From: Sphingomonas sp. AX6
GTDB lineage: Bacteria; Pseudomonadota; Alphaproteobacteria; Sphingomonadales; Sphingomonadaceae
DNA length: 64,000 nucleotides
Direction: 5' to 3'
Assembly (NCBI RefSeq): GCF_902506605.1
Contig: NZ_LR733979.1
Span: 2,774,008 to 2,838,007 of the forward strand
The notes under the pieces: generated by a model
Seen by the model: the letters and a program-made list of their open reading frames with translations, nothing else
Told to the model about the DNA's origin: nothing
Databases searched by the model: none
Position numbers and translations under genes: made by a program
Part shown: positions 34,266 to 43,209 of the stretch, piece after piece
How positions within the stretch are numbered: position 1 is the stretch's first letter
Layout of the letters: each line of letters opens with the position of its first letter

Positions 34266-35306
34266 TCACTCGGCGCGCGGTTCCTTTTCCACCTGCCAGG
34301 TCTGGCCCTTGCTGACGAGTTTCTGCAAATCGGGCGTCTTGCCCTCGCTGACTGCCCTGTTCTGCGCAACGACCGCGCTTTCGAAGGTCGGACGCGGATC
34401 GTCATAAATCACGCCTAGCCCGACCGGAAAGCCCTCGCCCAGTTCCACCAGCATGTGCGCGACCGAACGGTTGGTCTGGTCATGGACCAGCACGCCCGCA
34501 CCCTCCCAATCATTGCCGACGACATCGACGACTTTCAACGCCAGCGCGTCGCGGTCGAGCGCGATGCCCTTTACCCCGCCCGCCTTCTCGCTACCGAACA
34601 GCATCGGCTTGCCATGGTCGAGCCACAACTGCCCCATCGCGGCATTGGGCTTGGCCGTGAACGGCGCGAACACATCGTCATTATAGACGATGCAGTTCTG
34701 ATAGATTTCGAGGAACGCCGCGCCCTGATGCGCGTGCGCAGCCTTGAGCACATTGGTCAGGTTCTTGTGGACGTCGATCCCGCGCGCGACGAACCGCGCA
34801 CCCGCGCCCAGTGCGAAGGCGCATGGCGATGCCGGGCGATCGACCGAGCCGAACGGCGTCGACGGACTGCGCGTACCGACGCGGCTGGTGGGCGAGTATT
34901 GCCCCTTGGTCAGGCCGTAAATCTCGTTGTTGAACAGCAGGACCTGGCAATTCAGGTTCCGCCGCAGCAGGTGCATCGTGTGATTGCCGCCGATCGACAG
35001 CGCATCGCCGTCGCCTGTGATGATCCACACATCCAGATCCGGATTGGCGAGCTTCACCCCCGTCGCGACCGCAGGCGCGCGCCCATGAATCGTGTGGAAG
35101 CCGTAGGTTTCCATATAATAGGGAAAGCGCGACGAGCAGCCGATGCCGCTGACGAACACGGTGTTCTCCGGCTTAACGCCCAGTTCGGGCATGGTCCGCT
35201 GAACCGCCTTCAGCACGGCATAATCGCCGCAGCCTGGGCACCAGCGGACTTCCTGATCGGTTTCCCAATCCTTGGGCGTCGTCTTGATGGGGGTCAGGTC
35301 GTTCAT
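34266..35306 (-). CDS. korB: 2-oxoacid:ferredoxin oxidoreductase, beta subunit
   Basis: A 346-residue thiamine-diphosphate subunit. C23-x2-C26, C57 and C205 are the [4Fe-4S] ligands. The thiamine diphosphate motif GDGD is at 98-101 with N126-N127 (FNNEIYG). Together with KorA it oxidises 2-oxoglutarate to succinyl-CoA and reduces ferredoxin. No delta or gamma subunit genes are adjacent, as in the two-subunit KorAB enzymes of aerobes. The start overlaps the KorA stop (ATGA). Confidence 0.93.
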   Translation of the reverse strand: MNDLTPIKTTPKDWETDQEVRWCPGCGDYAVLKAVQRTMPELGVKPENTVFVSGIGCSSRFPYYMETYGFHTIHGRAPAVATGVKLANPDLDVWIITGDGDALSIGGNHTMHLLRRNLNCQVLLFNNEIYGLTKGQYSPTSRVGTRSPSTPFGSVDRPASPCAFALGAGARFVARGIDVHKNLTNVLKAAHAHQGAAFLEIYQNCIVYNDDVFAPFTAKPNAAMGQLWLDHGKPMLFGSEKAGGVKGIALDRDALALKVVDVVGNDWEGAGVLVHDQTNRSVAHMLVELGEGFPVGLGVIYDDPRPTFESAVVAQNRAVSEGKTPDLQKLVSKGQTWQVEKEPRAE

Positions 35307-37180
35307 GCGAGCGCGCCTTCGATTGCGTCTTCGATTTCGGCGATGCGGAAAGGTTGTCCCGACACCTTGTTGAGCGGTCTGGCGTCGACCAGGAACTGGT
35401 CGCGGAGCACCGTCTTCAACTGCCCGGTGTTCATCTCGGGAACGAGAATACGCTCGTAACCCCTCAACAGATCACCCAGATTTTTGGGCATCGGCCAGAT
35501 GTGGCGGATATGGACATGCGCCACATCCAGCCCCTTGCGCCGCGCGCGACGTACCGCCTGGTGGATCGGGCCAAAGGTCGATCCCCAGCCGACGACCACC
35601 AACTTGCCGCTCGTCTCACCCAGCTCGACGGTCTGATCGGGAATGTCGATCCCCTCGACCTTCATGCGGCGAATATCGGTCATCGCCTGATGGTTTTCGG
35701 CGCTGTATTCGATGTTGCCGGTGCCGAGCTGCTTTTCGATCCCGCCGATACGGTGAAGCAGCCCCGGTGTCCCCGGCTTGACCCAGGGTCGTGCCAGCTT
35801 GTCGTCACGGCCATAAGGCAGGAACTTCTCGCCCTCGTCCGGTAGTGCCGTGTGATGCGTGACCGGAAACGGCGCATAATCGCTCATGTCCGGCACTTTC
35901 CACGGCTCGGCGGCATTGGCGATATAGCCGTCGGTCAGGATCATCACCGGCGTCATATATTGCGTCGCGATCCGAACCGCCTCGATCGCCACGTCGAAGC
36001 AGTCGGCAGCGGAGCGCGCGGCGATGACCGGCATCGGCGCATCGCCATTGCGGCCATAAACGGCCTGATAAAGGTCGGACTGCTCGGTCTTGGTCGGCAA
36101 ACCGGTCGACGGCCCGCCGCGCTGCGAATTGACGATCACCAGCGGCAATTCCGTCATGATTGCCAGCCCCATCGCTTCGCCCTTCAGCGCGATGCCCGGT
36201 CCGGACGACGACGTAACGCCCAACTGCCCAGCATAGGAAGCGCCCAACGCCGCCGCGATTGCCGCGATTTCGTCCTCCGCCTGGAAGGTGGTGACGCTGT
36301 ATTCCTTGAACCGCGACAGGTGATGCAGAATCGCAGACGCCGGGGTGATCGGATAGCCGCCAAAGAACATCGGCAAGTCGGCAAGCTGCGCGCCCGCGAT
36401 CAGCCCGAGCGAAATCGATTCCGCCCCCGTGACCGTGCGATACAGGCCGGGCTCGGCGGGTGCCGCGGGCAAATGCACCTGCCCCACGCCCATCGCGCCC
36501 AGTTCCGCGGTTTCGCCATACGCATGGCCCGCATTCAGCGCGGCGATGTTGGCTTCCGCCAACTCCGGCGCCTTGGCGAACTTGGTCTTTAGCCAGTCGA
36601 CGATCGGCTGACGGTCGCGATCGAACATCCACAGCGCCAACCCCAGCGTCCACATATTCTTGCAGCGCAACGCTTCCTTGTTGCCCAGCCCGAACGGCTT
36701 CACGGCATCCAGCGTCAGTTGCGAGATGTTGAGTTTGAGCAGCTGCCATTTGCCGAGGCTTTCGTCCTCCAGCGGGTTGGCGGCATATTTCGCCTTGTCG
36801 AGATTGCGCTGACCGAACTCGCCTTCGTCGGCGATGATCAGACCGCCGGGCTTCAATGCCTCGACATTGGTTTTCAGCGCCGCCGGGTTCATCGCGATCA
36901 GCACGTCGGGCTGGTCGCCCGCGGTTTCGATCGCCGCCGACCCGAAATTGATCTGAAAGGCCGACACGCCGAACAATGTGCCCTGCGGTGCGCGGATTTC
37001 TGCGGGAAAGTCGGGGAATGTCGCCAGATCGTTTCCGGCGAGCGCGGTCGACAGCGTGAACTGGCCGCCGGTCAACTGCATCCCGTCGCCCGAGTCCCCG
37101 GCAAAGCGCACCACCACGGCCTCTGGCGGCGGGTTCGCCGCGGCCTCCTGCGGGGTGACCTCGTGAATTGCGGTAGCCAT
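35303..37180 (-). CDS. korA: 2-oxoacid:ferredoxin oxidoreductase, fused gamma-alpha subunit
   Basis: A 625-residue subunit. The N-terminal gamma domain (about 22-200) starts VRFAGDSGDGMQLTGGQF; the alpha domain has FGGYPITPASAILHHLSRFKE, GVTSSSGPGIALKGEAMGLA and the TEL motif. Such gamma-alpha fusion is typical of aerobic KorAB. The ATG at 37180 is chosen since upstream sequence belongs to the HDAC gene end and shows no homology. An HDAC-family gene precedes it by 43 bases on the same strand. It provides an alternative to 2-oxoglutarate dehydrogenase and makes low-potential electrons. Confidence 0.93.
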   Translation of the reverse strand: MATAIHEVTPQEAAANPPPEAVVVRFAGDSGDGMQLTGGQFTLSTALAGNDLATFPDFPAEIRAPQGTLFGVSAFQINFGSAAIETAGDQPDVLIAMNPAALKTNVEALKPGGLIIADEGEFGQRNLDKAKYAANPLEDESLGKWQLLKLNISQLTLDAVKPFGLGNKEALRCKNMWTLGLALWMFDRDRQPIVDWLKTKFAKAPELAEANIAALNAGHAYGETAELGAMGVGQVHLPAAPAEPGLYRTVTGAESISLGLIAGAQLADLPMFFGGYPITPASAILHHLSRFKEYSVTTFQAEDEIAAIAAALGASYAGQLGVTSSSGPGIALKGEAMGLAIMTELPLVIVNSQRGGPSTGLPTKTEQSDLYQAVYGRNGDAPMPVIAARSAADCFDVAIEAVRIATQYMTPVMILTDGYIANAAEPWKVPDMSDYAPFPVTHHTALPDEGEKFLPYGRDDKLARPWVKPGTPGLLHRIGGIEKQLGTGNIEYSAENHQAMTDIRRMKVEGIDIPDQTVELGETSGKLVVVGWGSTFGPIHQAVRRARRKGLDVAHVHIRHIWPMPKNLGDLLRGYERILVPEMNTGQLKTVLRDQFLVDARPLNKVSGQPFRIAEIEDAIEGALA

Positions 37181-37223
37181 GTTCAATCTGGTCCTTGCGG
37201 AATTCGCGTTGTTTGCGCGCTCT

Positions 37224-38186
37224 CTACGCGGGCGCGCCACACCCGTCCAAGGTAGAATGTTGCGGGGCGGTTGCAATCGCTACTTTGTGCAAGCCGAAGC
37301 CCTGGGCCAGCGCGAGCACCGACGCGACATGCCGTCCGGCGACTTCGATCAGGTCCGCGCCATAGCCGCCACCCAGCGTACTGGCGAGCGGCAGGCCCAA
37401 TCGAACGGCTAGCCCCGCGATATAGGCTTCGCGCGCCGCCAGCCCCGCATGGGACAGGTTCAACCGCCCCAGCCGGTCGCCGACGAACGGATCGACCCCC
37501 GCCTGATACATCAGCATCGACGGACGAAAATCGGCGATCAACGGCTCCAGCGTACCCGCAAGCGATTCGAGATATTCGTCATCGCTCACCCCGTCCGGCA
37601 ATCCGACGTCCAGCGTCGAGCGTGCCTTGCGTGCCGGAAAATTCTTCTCGGCATGGATGGAATAGGTCGCGATGTCGGTGCGCCCTGCCAGCAGCGACGC
37701 AGTGCCGTCGCCCTGATGCACGTCGCAATCGACGATCAGGATGCGGGCGGTCCTGCCCTCCTCTACCAGACGATGCGCTGCGACCGCCAGATCGTTGAAC
37801 ACGCAATAGCCAGCGCCCGTCTGGTACAGCGCATGATGGCTGCCGCCTGCGCTGTTGACCGCAAAGCCCTTGTCGAGCGCCTCGACCCCTGCCCGCCACG
37901 TGCCGCCCGGCACCCGAGCCGATCGTCGTGCGACCTGCGCCGTCACTTCGAAGCCGATGCGACGCGTCTTTTCGGGCGGCACGCGCTGTTCGAACACTTC
38001 CGCGACATAATCGGGGTCGTGCACCGCCTCGAGCCAAATGCGCGGCATCATCTGGGGCTCGATCCAGTCGATCGCCGCGCCGCTCGTCGTCAGCAACGCG
38101 TGCACCAAACCATATTTGTTGGTCTGGTGCGGACTGCCACTGCGCGCCGGACCGATATAGTCGGGATGGTGCACCACCGGGATCAT
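37224..38186 (-). CDS. Histone-deacetylase-family zinc hydrolase
   Basis: A 320-residue HDAC/acetylpolyamine amidohydrolase fold protein. The active-site pair H117-H118 (GGSHHALY) is followed by FNDLAVAAH and the zinc ligands D155 and H157 in DCDVHQGDG; a third aspartate lies in AGVDPFVGD near 231, and STLGGGYG carries the transition-state region. Bacterial members deacetylate polyamines or other small amides, or metabolise acetoin-type substrates; exact substrate unknown. It shares strand and close spacing with korAB. The start ATG is divergent from the HSL-type esterase gene with an 83-base gap. Confidence 0.9.
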   Translation of the reverse strand: MIPVVHHPDYIGPARSGSPHQTNKYGLVHALLTTSGAAIDWIEPQMMPRIWLEAVHDPDYVAEVFEQRVPPEKTRRIGFEVTAQVARRSARVPGGTWRAGVEALDKGFAVNSAGGSHHALYQTGAGYCVFNDLAVAAHRLVEEGRTARILIVDCDVHQGDGTASLLAGRTDIATYSIHAEKNFPARKARSTLDVGLPDGVSDDEYLESLAGTLEPLIADFRPSMLMYQAGVDPFVGDRLGRLNLSHAGLAAREAYIAGLAVRLGLPLASTLGGGYGADLIEVAGRHVASVLALAQGFGLHKVAIATAPQHSTLDGCGAPA

Positions 38187-38269
38187 TGCCGCTTTTCTCT
38201 CCGTGCCGTTTCGCTAAGCATGACAACAACCGCGATACCATGTGTTCGAAAATACCGGGAGAGCCGCAG

Positions 38270-39247
38270 ATGACCGAGCCCTATGTCCGTCCCGACGTTC
38301 GCCAGTTCCTCGCCTATCTGAACGCACTGCCGGGGCCGAAGATGCACGAGATGGGCGCGGGGCCAGCGCGCGAAGTGTATCGCGCGACCAAGGATGTGGC
38401 CGACCTCCCCGTCGGCGATCTGGCCGTCATCCGCGATTTGACCATCCCCGGCCCGGCGGGCGACATCCCCGCTCGGCTGTTCGACGCGCAGGAAGCGCGC
38501 GAGCCCGGCCCGGTCATGGTCTTCTTCCACGGCGGCGGCTTCGTCATCGGCGATCTGGATACCCATGCGGGTTTTTGTGCGGAGGCGGCGCGGATGCTCG
38601 ACGTGCCGGTGGTGTCCGTCGACTATCGGCTCGCTCCCGAGCACAAATGGCCCGCCGCGCCGGACGATTGCGAAGCCGCCGCGCGCTGGGTCGCGACCAG
38701 CCCAGAGGCGCTGGGTCGCAAGGTGACGAGCCTGATCCTGTGCGGAGACAGCGCGGGTGGCACGCTGACCATCACCGCCGCGCTCGACCTGCGCGACCGG
38801 CCCGCTGCGGTGCCGGTTATCGCGCAACTGCCCATCTATCCTGCCGCCGATATGAGCCGCGATTATTCATCGATGGCCGCGTTCGGCGAAGGTTATCTGC
38901 TGACCCGGGACACGATGACGTGGTTCAACGACTGCTACGCCGCCGACATCACCCATATGCGCGGATCGCCGATGAATGCCGACCTGACCGGCCTTCCCCC
39001 CGCGGTGGTGATGACCGCAAGCCTGGACCCGATCCGCGACCAGGGCCGCGCCTATGCGGGCGCGCTAGCGGCGGCGGGGGTCCCCGTGATCTTTCGTGAG
39101 GCGGTCGGCAATGTTCACGGCTTCATCAATCTGCGCCAGGCGATCCCGTCGAGCCAGGGCGATGTCGCGGGCTATCTGCTGGCGGCAAAGACGGTGATTG
39201 CTGAAGCGGAGGCCAACCGGGTGATGGCGCAAGCGGCGGGAAGCTGA
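38270..39247 (+). CDS. Alpha/beta hydrolase, HSL-type carboxylesterase
   Basis: A 325-residue esterase of the hormone-sensitive-lipase family (type IV). Oxyanion motif HGGGF at 87-91, nucleophile S161 in GDSAGG, the aspartate in LDPIRDQG near 270 and histidine in NVHGF near 290. VDYRLAPEHKWPAAPDD is the typical cap/strand motif. No signal peptide. It probably hydrolyses short-chain esters. The start follows a GGGAGAG site. The repeat behind it may end the transcript. Confidence 0.9.
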   Translation: MTEPYVRPDVRQFLAYLNALPGPKMHEMGAGPAREVYRATKDVADLPVGDLAVIRDLTIPGPAGDIPARLFDAQEAREPGPVMVFFHGGGFVIGDLDTHAGFCAEAARMLDVPVVSVDYRLAPEHKWPAAPDDCEAAARWVATSPEALGRKVTSLILCGDSAGGTLTITAALDLRDRPAAVPVIAQLPIYPAADMSRDYSSMAAFGEGYLLTRDTMTWFNDCYAADITHMRGSPMNADLTGLPPAVVMTASLDPIRDQGRAYAGALAAAGVPVIFREAVGNVHGFINLRQAIPSSQGDVAGYLLAAKTVIAEAEANRVMAQAAGS

Positions 39248-39250
39248 GCC

Positions 39251-39333
39251 ACGTTTCTCGACTTCGCTCGAAACAAACGGCTATTGGGTCCACATACCTC
39301 TTTTCCGTTCGTTTCGAGCGAAGTCGAGAAACG
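39251..39333. repeat. Inverted repeat (TTTCGAGCGAAGTCGAGAA family), second copy
   Basis: Arms CGTTTCTCGACTTCGCTCGAAAC (39252-39274) and its reverse complement (39311-39333). Same family as 9984-10057 and 61992-62070. It separates the esterase gene from rppH. Confidence 0.85.
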
Positions 39334-39355
39334 CATCCCGAAAGCCAGCCTCTAG

Positions 39356-39850
39356 ATGACCGATCCCACGACCCTCCCCTACCGCCCATGCGCAGGTGTC
39401 ATGCTGCTCAACCGCGACGGCAAGGTGTTCGTCGGCCAGCGCCTCGATTCGACGCTGGAGGCGTGGCAGATGCCGCAGGGCGGGATCGATGAGGGCGAGG
39501 ACGCGCTGACCGCCGCGATCCGCGAGCTCGGAGAAGAAGCGGGGATCGCGCCGCATCATGTCGAACTGATCGCCGAAGCGGGGGAGGAACTTCAGTACGA
39601 TCTGCCGGACGACCTGATCGGGAAACTCTGGAAGGGCAAATGGCGCGGCCAGCGACAACGCTGGTTCCTGTTCGCATTCAACGGCGAGGATGGCGACGTG
39701 AATATCGCCACCGACCATGCCGAATTCCGCGCGTGGCGCTGGATCGAGCCGGCCGAACTGCCCAATGTCATCGTCCCCTTCAAACGCGCGTTGTACGAAC
39801 GGCTGCTCGACCTGTTCGCGCCGCACCTTCCCCGAAACGAACCGCGCTGA
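39356..39850 (+). CDS. rppH: RNA pyrophosphohydrolase (Nudix)
   Basis: A 164-residue Nudix hydrolase. The Nudix box G42-x5-E48-x7-R56-E-L-x-E-E-x-G-I is intact, the start YRPCAGVMLLNRDGKVFVGQR and AWQMPQGG are characteristic of RppH/YgdP, which converts 5'-triphosphate RNA ends to monophosphate and starts decay. PF-K-R-x-x-Y at the end fits the family (VPFKRALYERL). Cytosolic. It lies 63 bases before a DUF481 gene on the same strand. Confidence 0.9.
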   Translation: MTDPTTLPYRPCAGVMLLNRDGKVFVGQRLDSTLEAWQMPQGGIDEGEDALTAAIRELGEEAGIAPHHVELIAEAGEELQYDLPDDLIGKLWKGKWRGQRQRWFLFAFNGEDGDVNIATDHAEFRAWRWIEPAELPNVIVPFKRALYERLLDLFAPHLPRNEPR

Positions 39851-39913
39851 CGCGGCGGCAACCCGTCGCAAAGCGCCTTTTCTCTGCCACGTTCGCGCGT
39901 TAGGAAGCCATCC

Positions 39914-40948
39914 GTGCGTCGCGTCCTCCCCCTCCTCCCGCTCATATTATTTGCGCTACCCGCTCATGCCCAGGAAGCGAGCGAGGACACCGTGCAGATC
40001 ATCCCCGTCGAATTGCCGCCGCCGCCGATCATCATCGTCCCGGTCGAACAATTCCTGCCGCCCGCAACGCCAGTCGCCTCCGCGCACATGCCGCCCGGCA
40101 AGATCAAACGCCCGATGCCGGACCGCGCGCGTCAGACGCTCGACGCGGCGCTCGCGACGAATAACGAGGGCGAGGTCAACACGGTCGTCAAATATCTGCG
40201 CCGCTCCTATCCCGACCATCAGGGAGAGTTCACCCGCATCGCCGGCGACTGGAAGCGCGCGCGCGAGGAAGCCGCGATCCGCCGCCTACAGGAATCTGAT
40301 TTCTGGGAACTGGCCAAGGGCAAGGTCGAGGTCGGCGGCTTCCAGACCACCGGCAACACCAGCAATACCGGCGTCCACGGCGTCATCGACCTAGGCCGCG
40401 AAGGCTTTTCCTGGCGGCACAAATGGCGTCTGAACGCCGAGTATCAGGAAAGCGCGGGCAACACGACGCGCGAGCGTTACGTCGCGTCGTACGAGCCCAA
40501 CTACAAGGTCGATGACCGGCTCTTTATCTTCGGCACCGCGCTTTACGAAAGCGACCGGTTCGCTGGATATTTCGCACGCTATTCGACGGCGGCGGGCGCG
40601 GGTTACACCGCGATTCGCGACGGCGGAAAAGTGCTCAACGTCTCCCTCGGCCCGGCATTCCGCCACACTGATTTCACGACGCAACCCACCGAATCCGATC
40701 TGGCGGCACGCGGCAGCATCGAATTCGACTGGCGGTTGAGCCCGACGATCACCTTCGATCAGGATGCCTCCTTCTACGTTCAGGCATCGAACAGCAGCAC
40801 GGTGACATCGACGACGGCGGTCCGCGCGCGGCTGTTCGGCCCGATCCAGGGGCAATTATCCTATCTGGTCAATTACGAATCCATGCCACCGATCGGCCGC
40901 AAGAGCGTGGATACGACCAGCCGTGCTTCCGTGGTCTATGCCTTCTAA
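39914..40948 (+). CDS. DUF481 outer-membrane-type protein
   Basis: A 344-residue protein with a signal peptide (residues 1-19, LPAHA-Q). After an Ala/Pro-rich linker and a helix, the C-terminal 230 residues have the repeating strand pattern of DUF481, an outer-membrane beta-barrel family (KVEVGGFQTTGNTSNTGVHG, RHKWRLNAEYQESAGN). The GTG at 39914 with AGGAAG upstream is the start. The family is often salt-induced (YdiY-like), but the function is not known. It may share a transcript with rppH. Confidence 0.84.
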   Translation: MRRVLPLLPLILFALPAHAQEASEDTVQIIPVELPPPPIIIVPVEQFLPPATPVASAHMPPGKIKRPMPDRARQTLDAALATNNEGEVNTVVKYLRRSYPDHQGEFTRIAGDWKRAREEAAIRRLQESDFWELAKGKVEVGGFQTTGNTSNTGVHGVIDLGREGFSWRHKWRLNAEYQESAGNTTRERYVASYEPNYKVDDRLFIFGTALYESDRFAGYFARYSTAAGAGYTAIRDGGKVLNVSLGPAFRHTDFTTQPTESDLAARGSIEFDWRLSPTITFDQDASFYVQASNSSTVTSTTAVRARLFGPIQGQLSYLVNYESMPPIGRKSVDTTSRASVVYAF

Positions 40949-40992
40949 CGCTCGGGTTCCGTTTCTCCACGCTCCACGCTAGAGCCGTTCCA

Positions 40993-42201
40993 ATGATAAC
41001 GCTAAGCCGAGAGGAACAGACCACCGCCGAAAAGGCGGGCGACGCGGACATTTTGCCGCTGGTTGAGCGCTGGGTCGCGGTAAACAGCGGGACGCGCAAC
41101 GTCGCCGGGGTAGAGGCAATGGGCGAATTACTCGCCGACAGCTTCTCGGTCCTGCCCGGCGACATCGCGATGGTCGAACCGACAGCCGTCGATGCCGTCC
41201 GCCCCGATGGCGTGGTCGAAGCGATCGAACATGGCCGCCACATGCACCTGACCGTCCGCCCCGACGCACCCGTTCAGATGCTGTTTACCGGGCATATGGA
41301 CACCGTGTTTCCGGTCGATCACCCGTTCCAGACCGCGACCTGGCGCGAGGACGGTGCGCTGAACGCACCGGGTGCCGCCGACATGAAGGGTGGCCTCGCG
41401 CTGATGCTCGCTGCGCTTGAGGCGGTGGAGGCATCGCCGCTCGCGCCGCAATTCGGCTATGAAGTCGTCATCAATTCGGACGAGGAAACCGGCTCCTTTT
41501 CCTCAGCCGCGCTGATCGAACGCGCCGCGCGGGGCAAGGTCGCCGCGCTTACCTACGAACCCGCTCTACCCGACGGCACGCTGGCGGGCGCGCGCGGGGG
41601 CACCGGCAATTTCTCGATCACGGTCCGCGGAAAGAGCGCCCATGCCGGGCGAAATCCCGATGATGGCCGCAACGCCGTGCTTGCCGCCGCCGCCATCGCG
41701 CTAAAGCTCGCAGAGGCGCGCGCACCGACGCTATCGGTCAACCCGGCGCGGATCGATGGTGGTGGCCCCAACAATGTCGTCCCCGACCTCGCTGTGCTGC
41801 GCGTCAATTTCCGCCCGCATTGCGCCGCCGAAATCGATCGCGCGCGCGCCGCAATCGAGGACGCCGTTGCTGAGATTGCCGCCGCGCACGACGTGAAAAT
41901 CGACGTCCATGGCGGCTTCAACCGCCCGCCAAAGCCGATCGACCCGCAAGCCGAACGCCTGTTCCATTTGGTCCGCGATGTCGGTGCCGCGCTTGGCCAG
42001 CCGATCGCGTGGAAAGCGACCGGCGGCGTGTGCGACGGCAACAACATCGCTGCGTGCGGCGTCCCCATCATCGACACGATGGGCGCGCGCGGTGGCGCGA
42101 TTCACTCATCTGACGAATTCATGATCCCCGAAAGCCTGGGCGAACGCGCCAGCCTGTCGGCGGTCACCATCCTTCGCATCATTTCCAAAGGGCTGTCATG
42201 A
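40993..42201 (+). CDS. M20-family metallo-hydrolase of the ast operon
   Basis: A 402-residue zinc peptidase/deacylase of the M20 family (ArgE/DapE/carboxypeptidase G2 clan). Metal ligands are H101, D103 (GHMDTVF), D130 (bridging), E165 (catalytic pair E164-E165, DEETG) and H in IHSSDEFM near 371. The dimerisation domain has GKSAHAGRNPDDGRNA. It is the first gene of a coupled unit with astA and astB (start of astA overlaps its stop). DapE, in the same family, removes succinyl groups, so this protein could carry out the AstE step (inference). Confidence 0.88.
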   Translation: MITLSREEQTTAEKAGDADILPLVERWVAVNSGTRNVAGVEAMGELLADSFSVLPGDIAMVEPTAVDAVRPDGVVEAIEHGRHMHLTVRPDAPVQMLFTGHMDTVFPVDHPFQTATWREDGALNAPGAADMKGGLALMLAALEAVEASPLAPQFGYEVVINSDEETGSFSSAALIERAARGKVAALTYEPALPDGTLAGARGGTGNFSITVRGKSAHAGRNPDDGRNAVLAAAAIALKLAEARAPTLSVNPARIDGGGPNNVVPDLAVLRVNFRPHCAAEIDRARAAIEDAVAEIAAAHDVKIDVHGGFNRPPKPIDPQAERLFHLVRDVGAALGQPIAWKATGGVCDGNNIAACGVPIIDTMGARGGAIHSSDEFMIPESLGERASLSAVTILRIISKGLS

Positions 42202-43208
42202 CGTTCCGCATCCGCGCCGCGCGCGACGAAGACCTGCAACCCTTGTATGAAATGGCGAAGCTGACCGGCGGCGGCTTCACCAACCTGCCCCCCGACAAGC
42301 CCGCGCTGACCGCCAAGCTGGAGCGCAGCCACGAAGCGTTCGCGCGCGACGAAGACAGCGTGAAGGACGAATTGTTCGTCCTCGTCCTCGAAAATATCGA
42401 CACCGGCGAAGTCCGCGGCACCTGTCAGATTTTCACCCAGGTCGGCCAGAAATGGCCCTTCTACAGCTATCGCATCCACACGCTGACCAAGCACAGTCAG
42501 GAACTGGACCGCACCTTCCGCGCCGAGCTGCTCAGCCTGACCAATGACCTCGAAGGATGCAGCGAAGTCGGCGGGCTGTTCCTGCACCCTGGCGAGCGCG
42601 CGGGCGGGCTGGGCATGTTGCTCGCGCGCAGCCGTTACTTGTTCATCCGCGCCCATCGTGCGCGCTTTGCCGATCGCATTCTCGCCGAGCTTCGCGGCGT
42701 CATCGACGAAGCGGGCGGATCACCCTTCTGGGATGGGGTCGCAGGACGCTTCTTCGGGATGAATTTCCAGCAAGCCGACGAGTTCAACGCCACCCATGGC
42801 AATCAGTTCATCGCCGACCTGATGCCCGAACATCCCATCTATATCTCGATGCTGTCGGAAACCGCGCGCGCCGCGATCGGCCTGCCGCACCCTTCCGGGC
42901 GCGCGGCGATGCGCATGCTGGAGAATGAGGGATTTCGGTTCGAGAATTTCGTCGACATCTTCGATGGCGGCCCGACCATGACGGCACGCGTCGACGAGGT
43001 GCGCTCGATCAAGGACGCCCGCGATGCGGAAGTGTCGGACATCGGCGAGGCCGAATCGACCGCCATCCTCTCAACCGGGCGGCTGGCCGATTTCGTTGCC
43101 GTATCGGGTGATTGCCATGTGTCGGGCGACCGCATCGCACTGACCCCCGACACTGCCCGCGCACTGGGCGTCTCGGTCGGCGACACCGTCAGCCATATCG
43201 GTCGCTGA
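42198..43208 (+). CDS. astA: Arginine N-succinyltransferase
   Basis: A 336-residue enzyme that transfers succinyl from succinyl-CoA to arginine, first step of the AST route of arginine breakdown. The start MTFRIRAARDEDLQPLYEMA and LTGGGFTNLPPDK are typical; GLFLHPGERAGGLGMLLARSRYLFI and the C-terminal Y-x-x-Q-like region follow. The family is a dimer of GNAT-like halves. It overlaps the M20 gene by four bases, and the next gene astB starts one base after its stop. Confidence 0.93.
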   Translation: MTFRIRAARDEDLQPLYEMAKLTGGGFTNLPPDKPALTAKLERSHEAFARDEDSVKDELFVLVLENIDTGEVRGTCQIFTQVGQKWPFYSYRIHTLTKHSQELDRTFRAELLSLTNDLEGCSEVGGLFLHPGERAGGLGMLLARSRYLFIRAHRARFADRILAELRGVIDEAGGSPFWDGVAGRFFGMNFQQADEFNATHGNQFIADLMPEHPIYISMLSETARAAIGLPHPSGRAAMRMLENEGFRFENFVDIFDGGPTMTARVDEVRSIKDARDAEVSDIGEAESTAILSTGRLADFVAVSGDCHVSGDRIALTPDTARALGVSVGDTVSHIGR

Positions 43209-43209
43209 C

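Noticed and set aside
37181..37276. Earlier start for korA overlapping the deacetylase gene
   Set aside because: The extension shows no similarity to KorA, and the ATG at 37180 begins just before the conserved gamma domain.
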